DNA of 64,000 nt from Sordaria brevicollis (GCA_033439795.1 JAUTDP010000006.1:2852001-2916000), one strand, 5' to 3'; counted from the stretch's first letter, positions 49,238-62,012 are shown. Notes: generated by a model from the sequence alone, not told the origin. A program made the numbers and translations.

Positions 49238-52200
49238 ATTGGGAGCAAACATGTGAAACGACGTGGAGTGAAGGGATCGATTGGACAAGCTTTTTGTGCC
49301 TGTGCAGCGCTCGTCGGTTTCTTTTGTTGGGCGTCTGGTGCTTTCGAGTTGTTTTCTGGTCTCATTATCTCGATGCCCCTGTCAATCATGGCATTGGGAT
49401 TCGAAACTGAGTTGATAGATTCTGGGAATAATGAACGAGATGTGATTTGCTTGACATACTGATGCCTACATTTGGCGACCCGAATTTGTAGTAACTTTCC
49501 GTGTCGTCTTTTGTATTTGCAACTCGGCCGGGCTTGGTTTCCATGCTCGTAATGCCCAAGCATGGAAAAACAGGCAAGAGCGGTCGCGAATACCTCTACA
49601 ATGTGTGGTACCTGGAAGGCCGCTATCTGAATCCACTGTAACGATGAGACATGGCGCTAAAATTCTGGCCTAAGCCGCCAAAGCACCTGCATTAGAGGAA
49701 CCATAGAAGCCAAGCCCACCTCACTGCAGGTGTGACAGGTACTGCGGGACGCACCGACGGTCTGGATGCTCGGACCCGGAGCTGCCAAACTAACGACCCG
49801 GTGTCATCTTTGCCGGATGATATTACCTACCAAAAAGATACACAGAAACGAATATGAATTCATTCGGTGACACTTCTATGCGTCTGAAATCGTCATGGAA
49901 TCCAAAAAGTGGGAATTGAGAACTGGAAGGGTGCGCAAAACTTCGAGTGTCTTAGGTGCATCTGCCAAGGCCGGGCCGGCAGAGTTCCGGGCGGAGGACG
50001 GGAGACATGGACCTCCCAAAGTCCCGAACACCCGCAGTTTCGGAAGTTCCGCAGTCCGGAACTTTGAAAACCTGGGTGGTATGCTTCGTGCTTGTTTCGT
50101 GCTTGCTCCGGTCGTCGAGCGAGCAGCGTCTGATTTGAATCCGAACCCGATAGATGCCTTGGGTAGCCCCCCAATGTGATTTTGGATCCGATCGAAGCAT
50201 TCGATCGGTAGGTAGGTGGTACTAGGGCAAGTCGAACCTTCAAACTTGTCATCTCCCATCACCGACTCTGCATGTACATGTGCATGTGCACACGTGTTTC
50301 CTGTAACTCTTGCAACTCCTGCTTGTTGAGAACAGGAAAGCGCTCACCACGCCATTGGCCATTCAGTGTGCATGGTATGTTCCCGCGCTCTAAAAGCAAA
50401 AAAAAGTAAGTGAACGGTGGTCGATGATTCCCGTCGTTTCATACTCGCCGCAACAAACATGTTAGAGGTGGTTCTTGGAACACCGTTAGAAGGTTGTTAT
50501 CGTATACATGAGGAAAAACGTGGTATACACGTGCTTTCAAGCCTCATTTATAGCGGTAAACGTAATTAACCTGCCATTTTCAAATATCGAAGGTCTCGCG
50601 AAGAAGAATTACACGTGGGGTGTGATTCGAAGCTGACATGTTACTACCTTTGGAACAACGGCTGGAGATGCTAGCAAACGCCAGTATTGCATGCCGCAGA
50701 AAACATTCGCGTGCCATCCACGTGTGTTAGTCCAACCGTTCGAGCACAACTAACAAGGTGTATAACGATTTCGATATGTGAAAATGATACCATGACCATG
50801 GTGGTGGGATGGGCAAAAAGCACCGGTAGCCAGCTGTGCGTGGGTGTGCATCTGTAAATGGTGGTATCGGTTTTACATGACAGTGGTATCGAACGGAGGA
50901 TCGCGCGTTTTGTGGGCTGAAGAAGTGAAAGGCGGCTAGGGTTAGCTGCGTTCGTGAAGCACGAAGCACGTACACTAGTGTTCATAACGAGATATACACA
51001 TGTTGAGACGGGTTGTGTGTGTGTGTGTACCTGGTACGGTTCTAACGAGGCCAACTTGTGTTGTGTTGAAAGGTGTTGTTGAAGTGGAGAGGAACACGGG
51101 AAACATTCCATTGGGTTGAGTGAGATATCACAGAAATCAGTGAAGGAAATCGGTACATACAAGAAAAATATGGTTCACTGGTTGTGTGTGTGTGTGTGGG
51201 ACGGAAGAATTGAGGTTGCGATGGAGGGAAAGTTCAAAAGTCACAACACCATGGAAAACATCACGACATCATCCAGCAAGGGTGCCAGATAACATGGGAA
51301 ATTTGAGCATGCAAACCTACCACTTTTAGATAACAGCTGATGTTTTTGAGTCTTAGACTAAAGAGAGACTCCTTTTGGGAGGGTTGTGCTGAGGTTTTCT
51401 CTCGGTAAGTTGGAATGTCTTCGTGGTGAATGAATCTCATGTCATGGCCTCGAATGTTGTTCGTCCAAACGGGTTGTGTGAATTCTTGTCCTGTTTCTCT
51501 ACTAACATTTCTTGATGTAGTTGCTGCAAAACTCTGTACAGCAAGTTGACAAATTGTTAGTGGGCCATCTAGGTCCAAACCTTTGCCGCACGGGCTTCTT
51601 CCCCTTTCGACCCGAGCTGCTGCCACAACAATGACTTTCATGGACCAGGGCACGTACGACTTGGCTCACAAATCATCCATGTTCTCACATTGCGCCTACA
51701 TGGACTTTTGTACTTTTGACACCATTTCAGCTTGCATAAACCCACAGCGCTCGCCATATTCGCTGCTGCGATAGAACTGTGGGCAAGAGGTTGGCTGAAC
51801 ACACTTGAGAGTGGCGAGGCTGTCAAGGTTTCGTCTCAGGAAACGGTCTACAAGAAGGTTCTTACGCCATGTCACCTTTTCCTCCATTAACCAACAGTCT
51901 CCATCCTATTTTTAAAGTCCTCCTCTAAGGAACGCTGCTTTGCCTGACATACATGCCCGAGGGCCAGCCCGCTTGAGTACCAGTACGTTTGTCCCTTGTA
52001 CCCCTTTCTTGTTTGACACTTCGTCCTTTAACATCGATCTCAGGGTCTCGTTTGCTGCTGCATAGAAACTCGAACCGTTTCCATCTCGTGAACAATCATC
52101 GGTTCGGACCACACAACCACCCGCTTACCTCGACACCCGCTCATCTCGACACCCGCTCACCTCGACCATCCTTTCGAACCAGACGGCCGGCCACCCCATA

Positions 52201-52397
52201 TCGGCCACACTGGCGACCATAGGTACTCCCACAAGTTGGGCGTCTCCGGAATACCCACAGGCGCCGTCGTTACAAGACCGCCTGCCCGACAACACTTCCA
52301 CAACTTGGGTGTTCCAAACAACCAACTCGATCCCTGACTCCTCCCTCCTCATACCTGTCGCTTTTTGGGATTACTTTTCCCAAACCCACCCGCCGTG
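49238..52397. other. Gene-poor 3.2 kb with microsatellites
   Basis: No credible gene. (TG)n tracts lie at about 51013-51028 and 51183-51198. Three 16-bp tandem units (CCCGCTNAYCTCGACA) at 52120-52166 are in the probable leader or promoter of the next gene. Confidence 0.45.
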
Positions 52398-54299
52398 ATG
52401 TCTTCCGTTCCCCCCAACGAGAACAACCAGACTACGGTATCTCTCTCTGCCCCAGAGGAGGATAAGGACTCCCCGCGCTCGTTTTGCCCCACCCCTCCTG
52501 CCGAGGGAAGAGTGTCGGACGGTCCGACCATGATGCCTCCGCCTGCCACTACACATGGGGAGGATGTGGGAAGCCCAGGCAGGGGTTTGGACGAGCACAG
52601 GCCTGACGTCTATTCTGTCCTCGACAACATGCCGACCCCGGCACCTTCTTTTAACATGGACGAGGATGCGGAGCTTCTAAGTTGGGTTCCCCACAGAGAA
52701 GAGTATGGTGACTCTCCTCCTCACCCCGAAGAGAATAGCCAGGCATTATTACCTCCTGTCTCGGCTGTTGAAGGGGATGTGCAAAGCTCGGGCACAACCG
52801 CTTCCTCGTATGTTTCTGAAGAGGAGGCGTTGGATGATCCCGATCTGAGGATGGACGGATCTTTGGCTCATGGCTCTCCGGTCGATTGGTCTCGACTACC
52901 TCAGGTTGATTTGTCTACCTACTATGTCCATTCGGTAGATAAACCTGTCATCCCTCCGGTTCCTAAATGTGAACCTCTATACAGGTATGGAGGATCGGAC
53001 CTTGACCTCTCCATTCCCGAACGTTGCCGAGAAGCCTTCGAAACAGATTTCCCGAACGTAGATTTTGTCTCTCTAACGACCGACTCCGAGAAAGAACTGT
53101 GTGGGCTTTGGGCTTTCCAAAACAGCCTTCTCGCACTGCAACAGAGTAACCCCGCGGTTCCGGTGCCCACGTATGCCGACCTCTGGAAGTCCAGGACTGA
53201 GTACGCCCTGGCGGAGTTGCAAAAGTCTGTGGAGGGAATATCTCCAGAAACGCTTGGCGAGAAATACGCCCCGGGGAAAATGCTTGTCAGTTTCTTCGAC
53301 GCGGACGAGTTGTGGCTCATCGTGAAAGGGTGGGCAGTCATTCATAACGGGCTGGATAGGGAAGTCTGGGGAGGAATACAGATGGGGTTTGCTACTCCCA
53401 CGACGAAACACAGCCCCTTACCTTTGAGCCTCCATTTTGAGAGGAAGATTTTCGAATCCCCGGAAAATGGTGAGCCAGACCTGCCCATCCTGCGGGTTTG
53501 GGTCCTCCACAACGGGTATGCTCACTGGGAAGGGATAGACCGAGTTTCGGCAGAGACCGCGAACTTGGCTTTAGCTAGTGCGCAAACGATCGAGTTTCCA
53601 GGTGCGAATGCGGTTACGCAACCCGAACACCTCAATTGGCAGTCCTCACTGTCTTACGACAACGCTGCTGTACGGGTACCGCAGCAACCTTTCACTTTCG
53701 GAAACCTTGGTCACCAAAGCTGGCCGCCCCCACCTCCCCCTCCGATCCACGACTCACCGACCACGACCTTCGCGCCTGCTCGCTATCCTTCGCAGCCGAT
53801 CGAGCCACCACATGATGGTGGTTTTCCGACCCTGAACATCTCCTTCCAGCCTGACCTTCAGGCTGCTTCCTCCTATATTCTACCTAACTTCGAGGAAGAG
53901 GAAGATGAAGACTGGGTTAGCTCCCTGCCTCAACTCCAGGCGTCTCCTCTCATAACCACCAACCTTGTTCGCGAGCCGGATGCCAGTGGTGTAAAATTGG
54001 GACCCTGCTACGGAGCAGACTTGCACCGACAACGGCAACGACAACGACAACCTCCACCACCACTGAAGAGACGATTCACGGAACAGCTCTTGCTGCAAGA
54101 GGATGATGCGGATCCAGACGAAGAAGACAAAGACCTGGAGCTACCGCCACCCTGCAAGAGACGATGCACGGAACGACTCTCGGTACGAGGGGGTGATACT
54201 GGTGCAAATGGAAAAGAGGGCGGGGATGATGCGGATCCAGACCAAGGGGCGGAAACTGCTGCTGCCAGCGAGACCTCCAGCTGCCAGCGAGAGCCATAA
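52398..54299 (+). CDS. Uncharacterised 633-residue protein, possible OTU-like domain
   Basis: A single intron-free frame from ATG 52398. Residues 1-170 are acidic and Pro/Ser-rich. A folded-looking region at about 195-385 contains DSEKELCGLWAFQNSLLALQ with Cys 235 in a CGLxA context and, near its end, HNGYAHWEGIDR with His 376. This Cys-early, His-late pattern recalls OTU-type cysteine proteases and related fungal proteins, but no Asp/Asn partner is assigned and activity is unproven. A polyproline run (about 442-449) and an acidic, Gln/Arg-rich tail follow. The tail has an imperfect internal duplication (KRRFTEQLLLQEDDADPDEE and KRRCTERL, then DDADPDQG). The shorter upstream extension to 52365 has no ATG. 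Confidence 0.7.
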   Translation: MSSVPPNENNQTTVSLSAPEEDKDSPRSFCPTPPAEGRVSDGPTMMPPPATTHGEDVGSPGRGLDEHRPDVYSVLDNMPTPAPSFNMDEDAELLSWVPHREEYGDSPPHPEENSQALLPPVSAVEGDVQSSGTTASSYVSEEEALDDPDLRMDGSLAHGSPVDWSRLPQVDLSTYYVHSVDKPVIPPVPKCEPLYRYGGSDLDLSIPERCREAFETDFPNVDFVSLTTDSEKELCGLWAFQNSLLALQQSNPAVPVPTYADLWKSRTEYALAELQKSVEGISPETLGEKYAPGKMLVSFFDADELWLIVKGWAVIHNGLDREVWGGIQMGFATPTTKHSPLPLSLHFERKIFESPENGEPDLPILRVWVLHNGYAHWEGIDRVSAETANLALASAQTIEFPGANAVTQPEHLNWQSSLSYDNAAVRVPQQPFTFGNLGHQSWPPPPPPPIHDSPTTTFAPARYPSQPIEPPHDGGFPTLNISFQPDLQAASSYILPNFEEEEDEDWVSSLPQLQASPLITTNLVREPDASGVKLGPCYGADLHRQRQRQRQPPPPLKRRFTEQLLLQEDDADPDEEDKDLELPPPCKRRCTERLSVRGGDTGANGKEGGDDADPDQGAETAAASETSSCQREP

Positions 54300-54850
54300 A
54301 TGCCCTGGCTCCCGCCAATATCCGTTTAGACCAGCTGGTTGGGTTCGTTCGAGTTCGAGTTCAAGTTCGGACCGAAGGCGAAGCGTCCGAAGGTATCTCC
54401 CTAGTGGAATTCGTTTTCCCGGTTTTGTCTCCACCGGTTGAGCTTGCTTGGTGTATGTTGGAAATTGTGGTCGTTCGGTTTTCTTTGTCTGGTTTGGTCG
54501 AGGGGATTAGAAACTTCTTCTGGGACATGGAGTTATGGAGGCTCTGGGATTATCATCAGCTCCGGGTCAAAAAAAGTTCCTTTGATACTCTTAATTCAGT
54601 CGTGCGAGCGGGAAAAGGTTGTTTGGTTGGATGTTATATGGAGGAGTTAGTATGGTTAACGGGTCATGACTTATGAGTGATGAACTTACGATTTCTAAAA
54701 AGGTAAGGGTTATGAAAGCGTTGAGAAAGATACCCAGAGGCGAGATATGCATTTTAGAAGTTGACGAGGCGCAATCAAATCCTTTTGAGGTTCGAGAGAA
54801 GGCCAAATTGCTCAAGACTGTACTGTGCCTGGCGGTCTTGTTTATTGACA
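54300..54850. other. 3' region of the 633-residue protein gene
   Basis: Contains short CGAGTTCGAGTTCAAG-type imperfect repeats near 54345-54368. No gene seen. Confidence 0.35.
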
Positions 54851-54852
54851 TA

Positions 54853-54986
54853 CCGTATATTCTAGGGCGATTCGTTTTCACCGTTCCAGGGTTAACTGGG
54901 GGAGTTTCTGCATTATGTGCCTGAGGAACGGGTTATGACAGAGAAGCCGAGCAAACCCTGAAAACGAATCGCCCTAGAATATACGG
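54853..54986. mobile_element. MITE with 28-bp perfect terminal inverted repeats and TA duplication
   Basis: The arms 54853-54880 and 54959-54986 are perfect reverse complements beginning CCGTATATTCTAGGGCGATT, each bordered by TA. The element is 134 bp with a 78-bp centre. The first 20 bp match the MITE at 39474 at 13 of 20 positions, including CCG-AT and CGATT, so both may be mobilised by one transposase type. Confidence 0.72.
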
Positions 54987-54988
54987 TA

Positions 54989-57900
54989 GAGATTAGCTTC
55001 AACATCACCAATTCCAGAACACTCTTTCATGTTTCAAGCTGTAGATAAGAACGGATTGTAACTCGTCCTTGGATTCAGGCAATGATGTGGCATGAGAGAC
55101 ACCAAATTGTGATAGACAGACTTTTGTCTTGGAATTCGTTCCGCAAGGTGATAACCGAATGATGGGAACGAACTCGGCCATGCCTTCCTTCGCATTTGAC
55201 TGTACTTTCCCTCAGTCTCGTGATAAGTGGTGTCACATCATTAGATGGCAGTTGCAACCACCGCTTCGCACCTTCACTCACCTGTTCCGTACCTGCTCAA
55301 ACAGAGACACGCGAGACTCTCCGCGGCCCCGATCTCGCTTGAAGAACTCCGATCGGAGATGACAAGAGGCCGCGGACACTGACACGAAAAGAAAAGTAAC
55401 GGGGAAGGAGGAAATGCGGTCGAGATAAAATGGAGGGTAACAGCGACGGTTTGGTGGTCTGCAGAATTTTATCCAAGCCCGTGGATGGATTAATCGGTTG
55501 GGTTCCGAGTTACCTTTGTTGTATGGATCTCGTGATCGCTTTCAGTTGTTGACCATCCTGCTGAGATATGACATTTTAGTTTTTGTTTTTCATCTAGTAC
55601 AGCAACTCTAATATTGAAAGTGCTTTCGATGCTATTGAGTCAATGTGAGCTATGTAGTTAACAAACCTGATTTATCCTCCAATGGGGTTGTCTCTGCCCG
55701 TTCCTAGGCTGAAGCTTTTTGAGTCCTGCAACATCCATGATTAGGTTCACCAAGGTTTTTTGAGATGAGTGACGTTCCATCTTCATCAGTAGTCCTTACC
55801 GGGTTTTCCCCATGTGTTCCAAAGGTGTTTTCTTCCTCCTTTTGGTACTTGGAAGTTTTTACACGTGCTTTGTATGCGTTTGGCCCATGCTCATCTTCGA
55901 CGTTGAGCTACTTCCCTTCCCTGCTACCTTGCCTCAAATTCCAGTCCATAGGGCTTTCATATGGGGAACCTCTTCCGGGTACCAGGTATATGACTGTACT
56001 ACCGACCGCTTCCTAGGAGCTGGCTGCCCGGGATCAGGACGGGTTCTCGTTCCAATGACATGGAAACATGTTATACCGTACCGTGAGCATTGAGTTTTGT
56101 TTCATGTAGATTGCAGAGCCTCTTCCTCGAAATAATGATGGAATGCAAATCTCATCCGGGCACCGGGGACGGCTTGAGCCGGTACAGTTCCCATTCGCTG
56201 GTTCTGTATTGTTCATTCCTTAAGTTTGACAACGTTGACGACGACGGCGCCGACGACGACAACGAAAATTGCGAAATCCGGATGCTGTGCGTCAGGGTAT
56301 AGGAACGGAGATGCCTAGGCATACAACGGTAGCACCGACCGGTATTAGCATCGTGATTTAGGTATGTGACATTTGTTGCAGGCTCCGTCCGAATGGACAC
56401 CCGCTCGGGGAGAAATGTAACCTCGCCCACCTTCCGGGCTCCGGACAGTCCGTATGGTTCGCCGATGCACAGTCCGGGATGCATGGCAGTCTTGCCGGCT
56501 TCAACCTCCGATGGCTTCTACTTTCCGTAATGAGTTGCACATGTTCAGAGTCTTGGCATCTTCTGAACTCATGATACTCAATCCAATATTCTAGAAGTTA
56601 GTTGTTCCACTGGACGGCTGAATGAGTTTCCTTCCGACTTTCGACATGGAAAAGCGCCATACGTAGTGCGCTTGCGCTAGGCGCGGCTACCTCTAACCAA
56701 GGTCACCCGATTCAGGATTTTCGGATCCCATGGCTTACTCCCCCTTTTTGTCTTCACCCTTCGCCCTGATCGTCTCGATTTCCGATTGACCTTTTTTTCA
56801 GCTTGAGCGATCATTCAGCTTCTGCATCCTGTGAAGATCTCCCAGAGATTCCCAGAGATTTGGAAACCGTCATCCTGACGAGTTCAATGTTGTTCGGAAG
56901 AAGACGCCGCTCACTGACTGGGCTTGCTGGGAGCCTGGGAAAAAGACGTCGTGCCAATTAAACCCTGCATGCGACTAATTTAAATTGGCTGCCCTAACTG
57001 CAAGCCTTTTTGATCCTTTTGGGGGCCTTTTCCCCTGCCAAACTTTGATGTTTCCAATCTTTCTAGAATCTCGCTAGAATTTCTTGATTCCCTGCATCTT
57101 GTTGTTCTCCTGCAGGTGGGATTTGTTTTGTCCAGGATGTTTGATGGGTTTTGATGTTGAACTGGAGATGTTCAAATAAGATGAGCAGCGGACGGATAGG
57201 CGCTCCTCCCCGGCGAGAGTATGTACACCTAGCTCGTGGCACCTAGCACCGGAAACGAGCGAGATGGAAAGACACATGGGAAGAGCGTGGGAAGCATGGG
57301 TTGGTTGTTAAGGTCGTGTTTTTGACGAAAACGTGTTGTGGTGTCGGAAAAGGAAATGGAAATGGGAAGGGAAAGCTTGCGGAATTATAGATTTGGTGTT
57401 TCACCACCCTGTTCGTTGGCGTTCTGATTTGAGATTCTGCTTGCCAGAAAACTTTCGACAGATTTGATGCCCTCAAAAAGTCAACAGGGGTTGCCACGAA
57501 GGAGGGAAAACATGGAAAGCATGGAATGAAAAGAAGAATTATGGTAACGACAAGACAACAAGGGAAGGGGGTCTGGTCCATGGCCTGGCTGCGTTGCCGA
57601 ACCGTGAACTGGGCTCTGGGCTGTCCTCTGTCCCGGTGTCCCCACGGTGTGGGCATCACGAACCGCCCGTTCCCGCGTTCTTGAACCTTGTGGGGTCCCC
57701 AATCCCGTGCAGCCGCTTGCTCTCCTCAGGAGAGCCCGGACTCCCGGGATGATGGTGATGGTGTTTTGTGGAGTGCTAATTTTTTGTTGTTTTCGTCGTC
57801 GTCCGACAACGGCGGCGATCTTGTCGAGAACTCGGGGTGTCCCTGGCGGTTGCTTTTATCATTTTTGCGAGCGATGAGCGTGACCTGGTGAGCTTCTATC

Positions 57901-59708
57901 GAGGCCAGAACCTTAACATCTCGGTGCTAACAACCATCAACACATGCTCGGACATCACGGGCGGCCACGAAGCACCAACACATCATGGTCGACTCGGGCT
58001 GCATGAAACCACCTGGCGAATGCTGCGAACCCCGCCATGCACCGCTAACGCAGGTGCAATGCAGCACAAATGTCCGTGGTGTGGGGGTTTCCGTGTGTGG
58101 TGTGAATGGTGGAGGCCAGGCCCTGAGGGCTGAGGCCAGTGATGTTTAAGAATTGGGCGGTGCTACGTCCGTACAAGGTCTGGACTCCGGTTACAGTTGC
58201 GCCTTTGGAAGCCATTGAAGGTGAAGCCCTTTTTTGGGGTTGCAAAAGACGTTTTGTCTTGTGCCACTCTGCTTCAGAGCCGTTCCGAGAAAGAAGGGCG
58301 GTGGAAGATGAGGGCGCAGGAAAGGGTGTTTATGTTTCAGAGATCATCTCTGGGTGATCGCGATGTCATTCCCGGGACAAATCCAGTGGGAGACGGCCAC
58401 TTATTAAAGGTGGATCCATTGGTGGAGCGAGCCAGCAAGGTGCCATTTCTTGGCAGGGGTGGTCATAGCTTTTGATGCTTGTGACTATCCTGATAGTAGC
58501 ACGGCGTGTTACAGAACGAACTTCCGTCGTTCCATGAGCGAGATGCATCTTGCTTCGAGAGCAGGAAACACAGTACGGGGAGTCTGGTAAAAGTACAGTT
58601 TCCAATTAGTTCGACTTTCGAGGGCAACTGTTCGTGATGTCGTGTGAGATGCTGTGGTTAGCTCACAAGCTCTAGAACCTGCTTAGATTCCACAACCTCC
58701 AGGCTTCCGTGACCGTCATCAGGAACCGAGCCGTCATAACCAACAGCCATGTTGGCTTTCTGATCTGGCAACATGCAAGTTGGTCGTGAGGCTCTCCCGT
58801 CCATGTGGATAAAGGGTTTTGTGGTTCGTGGTAGGGACGTGCCGTGCCTAGAAGCTGACCTGCATGCTGTGCCGTCGTCGAGAGTACCGCGAGATGGAAG
58901 CCCTTGGCGATGCCATCACCTACAACTTTACAAGAGATATTGATGGGTTAAATATGTCCGGCTGTGCCCCTTCTTACAGTCGGTATATAGTCGTTGGCTG
59001 AGGTAAGAAAGGGATAGTGGGGATTGTGCCGTTCGTCTTTGGCGAAGAGCTGTGCATATGCGCATCATGTTCTCGTTGGGATTCATGATCAGAGGTTGGT
59101 GATCTTCCCACGCAGGTCCAGATCCCTTGGGCCAGGAGGCCAGGTGAGTAGGTAAGGCTCTCAAGGCTGAGCCGCCGCGCTGGTTACGGTATGCTGCTGT
59201 TGCCATGTGGGCTTGTGTCTATGTCATATCTTTCGAAACACGGAGAGTGGATGCCTTCAAGTTTGCGGCAAGGAAAAAGGAAAGGAGCATTTCGAGATGG
59301 CGAGAGTGAGACGAAAGTGACGGTCCCAGGAACGTGGATGAAGACAATCGGGAACCGCGAGCTGAAGCGGTCGGTTATTGACGAGTGCATGACCGTAGCG
59401 TCGTAGGGGTAATTTGCAATGGCCCATCGAGAACTGGGGCCCGTGGGACGACTAAGACGGAAATGTCTAGACGGGGAGATGGTGTCGACGCCCAAGCATG
59501 ACCCGAATAATTACGTGCCCTGCTATCGTCGAGCTTCACAACGGGCATTGGTCCGCTGCTGAAATACCGATAATCGTCGCGCAAAAAGTCATCACACAAC
59601 TAAAGATGTGAAGGAGAGCTTGTATCTCGATGTGATCTGGGTATTCGACGTGACACTTGAATAATTGCCCGTGATTCCCCTTCGTCCTCCCAGAGCAGCT
59701 GTCAAAAT
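54989..59708. other. Gene-poor 4.7 kb
   Basis: No gene I can support. A 93-codon frame at 55812-56093 with a hydrophobic start (VFFLLLVLGSFYTCFVC) is the only candidate for a small secreted product, but it lacks supporting features. Non-coding transcripts or distant control of ras-1 are possible and untested. Confidence 0.4.
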
Positions 59709-61067
59709 GATAGAGAGTTGAAGTGGTCAAGGCCAGCCGATAAAGACCCCGGCCTTGTTCCACTTGTAACTTCCTCTTCTGTCTGTGATATACAGTGTGG
59801 ATTATCAGCAGCCTTGTACCCTCCCGGTTTGGCGCTGCGTTGGAACATTTTGTTTCTCGGCCAATCAATCAGGCCACAGCCCTGCCTGCCCCAGGGTCAA
59901 GCACGGACCATAAGCACCCATCTCCTTTTCGGGGGCAGGTGCGCCCGTGCATCGCCGGGTCTTGGCTACCCCTTGAAGGCCATTTCCCTTGCGACTTGTC
60001 GTCCAAGACAGTGTGAGGAGAGAGTCAAGAGAGGTCTTTTCTGTGCAGTGCAGTGAGTGCTGCAGCTCTCCATTTCGCGGCGAGCAAACCCACTTCTTTG
60101 AGCAGGCAATATTCCGTAGCTCACGCCATTTCCATTCTGGCTTTTCCATTCTTTCCTTCTTCGCGACTCTGTCCGTCAGTCTCTCCAACCTCGACCCTTT
60201 TTTTCTTTTTTTCCCACAAGACACTTTTCGTCGCCTTGTCTCTCTCCCCCGAGCCAAGCACTCAAAGTCTCCTTTTCTCTCCCACTCTATCATCAGAGTT
60301 TTCTTGATTGATACCCGACCCTCCTTTTACTTTTAAGAAGAAAAAAGAAGACGTACAGTGTCACCACAAAGTCGACCCGACTTCCACACTTCCCTCCTTC
60401 TCCCTACCTCTACCTACCGCACACACACAATCTACAATTCTACTAGCGCCCCTACCTAGTAGCTTTGTAGTCTCCCTCCCCTAAAACAGATAGGGAATCC
60501 CTGGACAAGCACTGATCAGTGGCTCGTTTCCTCGTCGTTCCTGCTTGCCGATCTCCACAACCGCTGCTGCACTCTTGCCGCACTGCACTCCCAGGTCTTG
60601 CGCGCCCGCCGCTCAATTCACCGCAACCATCACACCCTAGAGGTACCACTTCATTCCCACCACTTACCGTCCGGCTGCAACCACCTTCTGGGTCCAAGGG
60701 CACACTTGACTTCTCTCACACCTCCAACTTTCATTCCGCCTTCTGCTCGCTCGCTTCTCCCGTCCCGTCGTCAAGACTGCGCGTTTCCTCCCCGAACAAC
60801 ACGCTTTCTCGCAAAGGAACCTCGCTTCCTCCTTCTCAACCATCACCGCCATCCCATCCCTCGACCTTTAATTCCACCCGTCTTCGCATTCCAGGATCCC
60901 CCCTGAGGGCCTTATCCATCAACCCAGTGACGTTCTCTGCACCCGTTGCCGAGCGACCTGAATCACCTAATCATTTGAGGAGGCCATTCCATCTTGCCCC
61001 TCGTGTCGACGTCTCGACTTTTCTCAACCTTTTTACTTTTTTACATCTTCTTTAATCAATAGCCAAA
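59709..61067 (+). promoter_or_regulatory. ATG-free promoter and leader region of ras-1
   Basis: No ATG occurs on the plus strand from 59709 to the ras-1 start, about 1,359 nt. The part from about 60130 is strongly pyrimidine-rich with many CTTCC and TCTCTC tracts. This suggests a very long 5' leader kept clear of upstream start codons, though the transcription start is not visible. A 178-codon open frame at 60519-61055 starts with GTG and is attributed to the low stop density of pyrimidine-rich DNA. Confidence 0.6.
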
Positions 61068-62012
61068 ATGGCCAACAAGGTAAGTTGCTCTCCATCCGAC
61101 ATTCAATTCGTACCCCCTTACTCAAACGCGCTTTTGCACACAATCGCCTGCGGCATTTGGCTGACATTGCTCCTTTCCCCTTTCCGCAGTTCACAAGAGA
61201 ATACAAGCTGGTGGTTGTCGGCGGCGGTGGCGTCGGTAAATCGTGCCTTACCATCCAGCTAATTCAAGGTCACTTCCTTGACGAATATGATCCTACAATT
61301 GAGGGTGCGTTCCACTGAACATTATCAGGCTGCTTCGAAAGCTACGACCCAACTCTCGATGGTCTTGGCCCCCCCTTCATTCGAGGCGGTTCTCGGCCTA
61401 GCGAACATTCAACTAACTTTGAGCTCAACACAGATTCGTACCGCAAGCAATGCACCATCGACAATGAGGTCGCCCTTCTCGATATCCTAGATACCGCCGG
61501 CCAAGAAGAGTATTCTGCCATGCGGGAGCAGTACATGCGCACCGGTGAAGGCTTCCTGCTCGTTTTCGCAATCAACTCGAGGGAAAGTTTCGAGGAAATC
61601 AGGATCTACCAGCAACAGATTCTAAGGGTCAAGGACAGGGACTCGTTCCCCATGATCATCGTCGGCAACAAGTACGATTTGAGGGGAGAGCGCGTTGTTT
61701 CGGAGCAGGGTACGTTTTGACTTTGTCATTCACGAAAGGAGTAGGACAAGGTGCTAACAACATTTCACGACAGAGGGTCAAGCTCTCGCCGCCGAGTTCG
61801 GTACCAAGTACATCGAGACTTCCGCCAAGACACAACACAACGTCGAGACCGCTTTCTACGATCTCGTCCGCGAAATCCGGAAGGAGGACAAGAAGCTCGG
61901 CGAGAAGGTCGGTGGCACTTCTTTCGCCAACAACAACGGTGCGGTTAAGCAGATGGACGTTGGCGACGAGGATGTCCAAGCAGGCTGCTGCTCCAAGTGC
62001 ATAATGATGTGA
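61068..62012 (+). CDS. ras-1: Ras GTPase RAS-1 (band)
   Basis: Exons 61068-61079, 61190-61304, 61434-61709 and 61774-62012 give 213 residues. G1 is GGGGVGKS, the effector loop is YDPTIEDSYRKQ, G3 is [12 protein letters not shown]4 NKYD and G5 ETSAK. The C-terminus CCSKCIMM holds a CaaX box (Cys 210 farnesylated) and upstream Cys 206/207, candidate palmitoylation sites, so it acts at membranes. The length and sequence agree with the N. crassa ras-1 product as I recall it. Residue 79 is Thr (ACC, 61541-61543), the wild-type state; the band mutation known from clock work is T79I. The Ras protein acts upstream of cAMP and MAP-kinase signalling, and in Neurospora influences conidiation rhythm and reactive-oxygen levels. 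Confidence 0.95.

Noticed and set aside
55812..56093. 93-codon frame with a hydrophobic N-terminus
   Set aside because: Possible small secreted protein, but no supporting context and a competing frame overlaps it.
60519..61055. 178-codon open frame before ras-1
   Set aside because: Begins with GTG, contains no ATG, and pyrimidine-rich leaders have few stops by composition.
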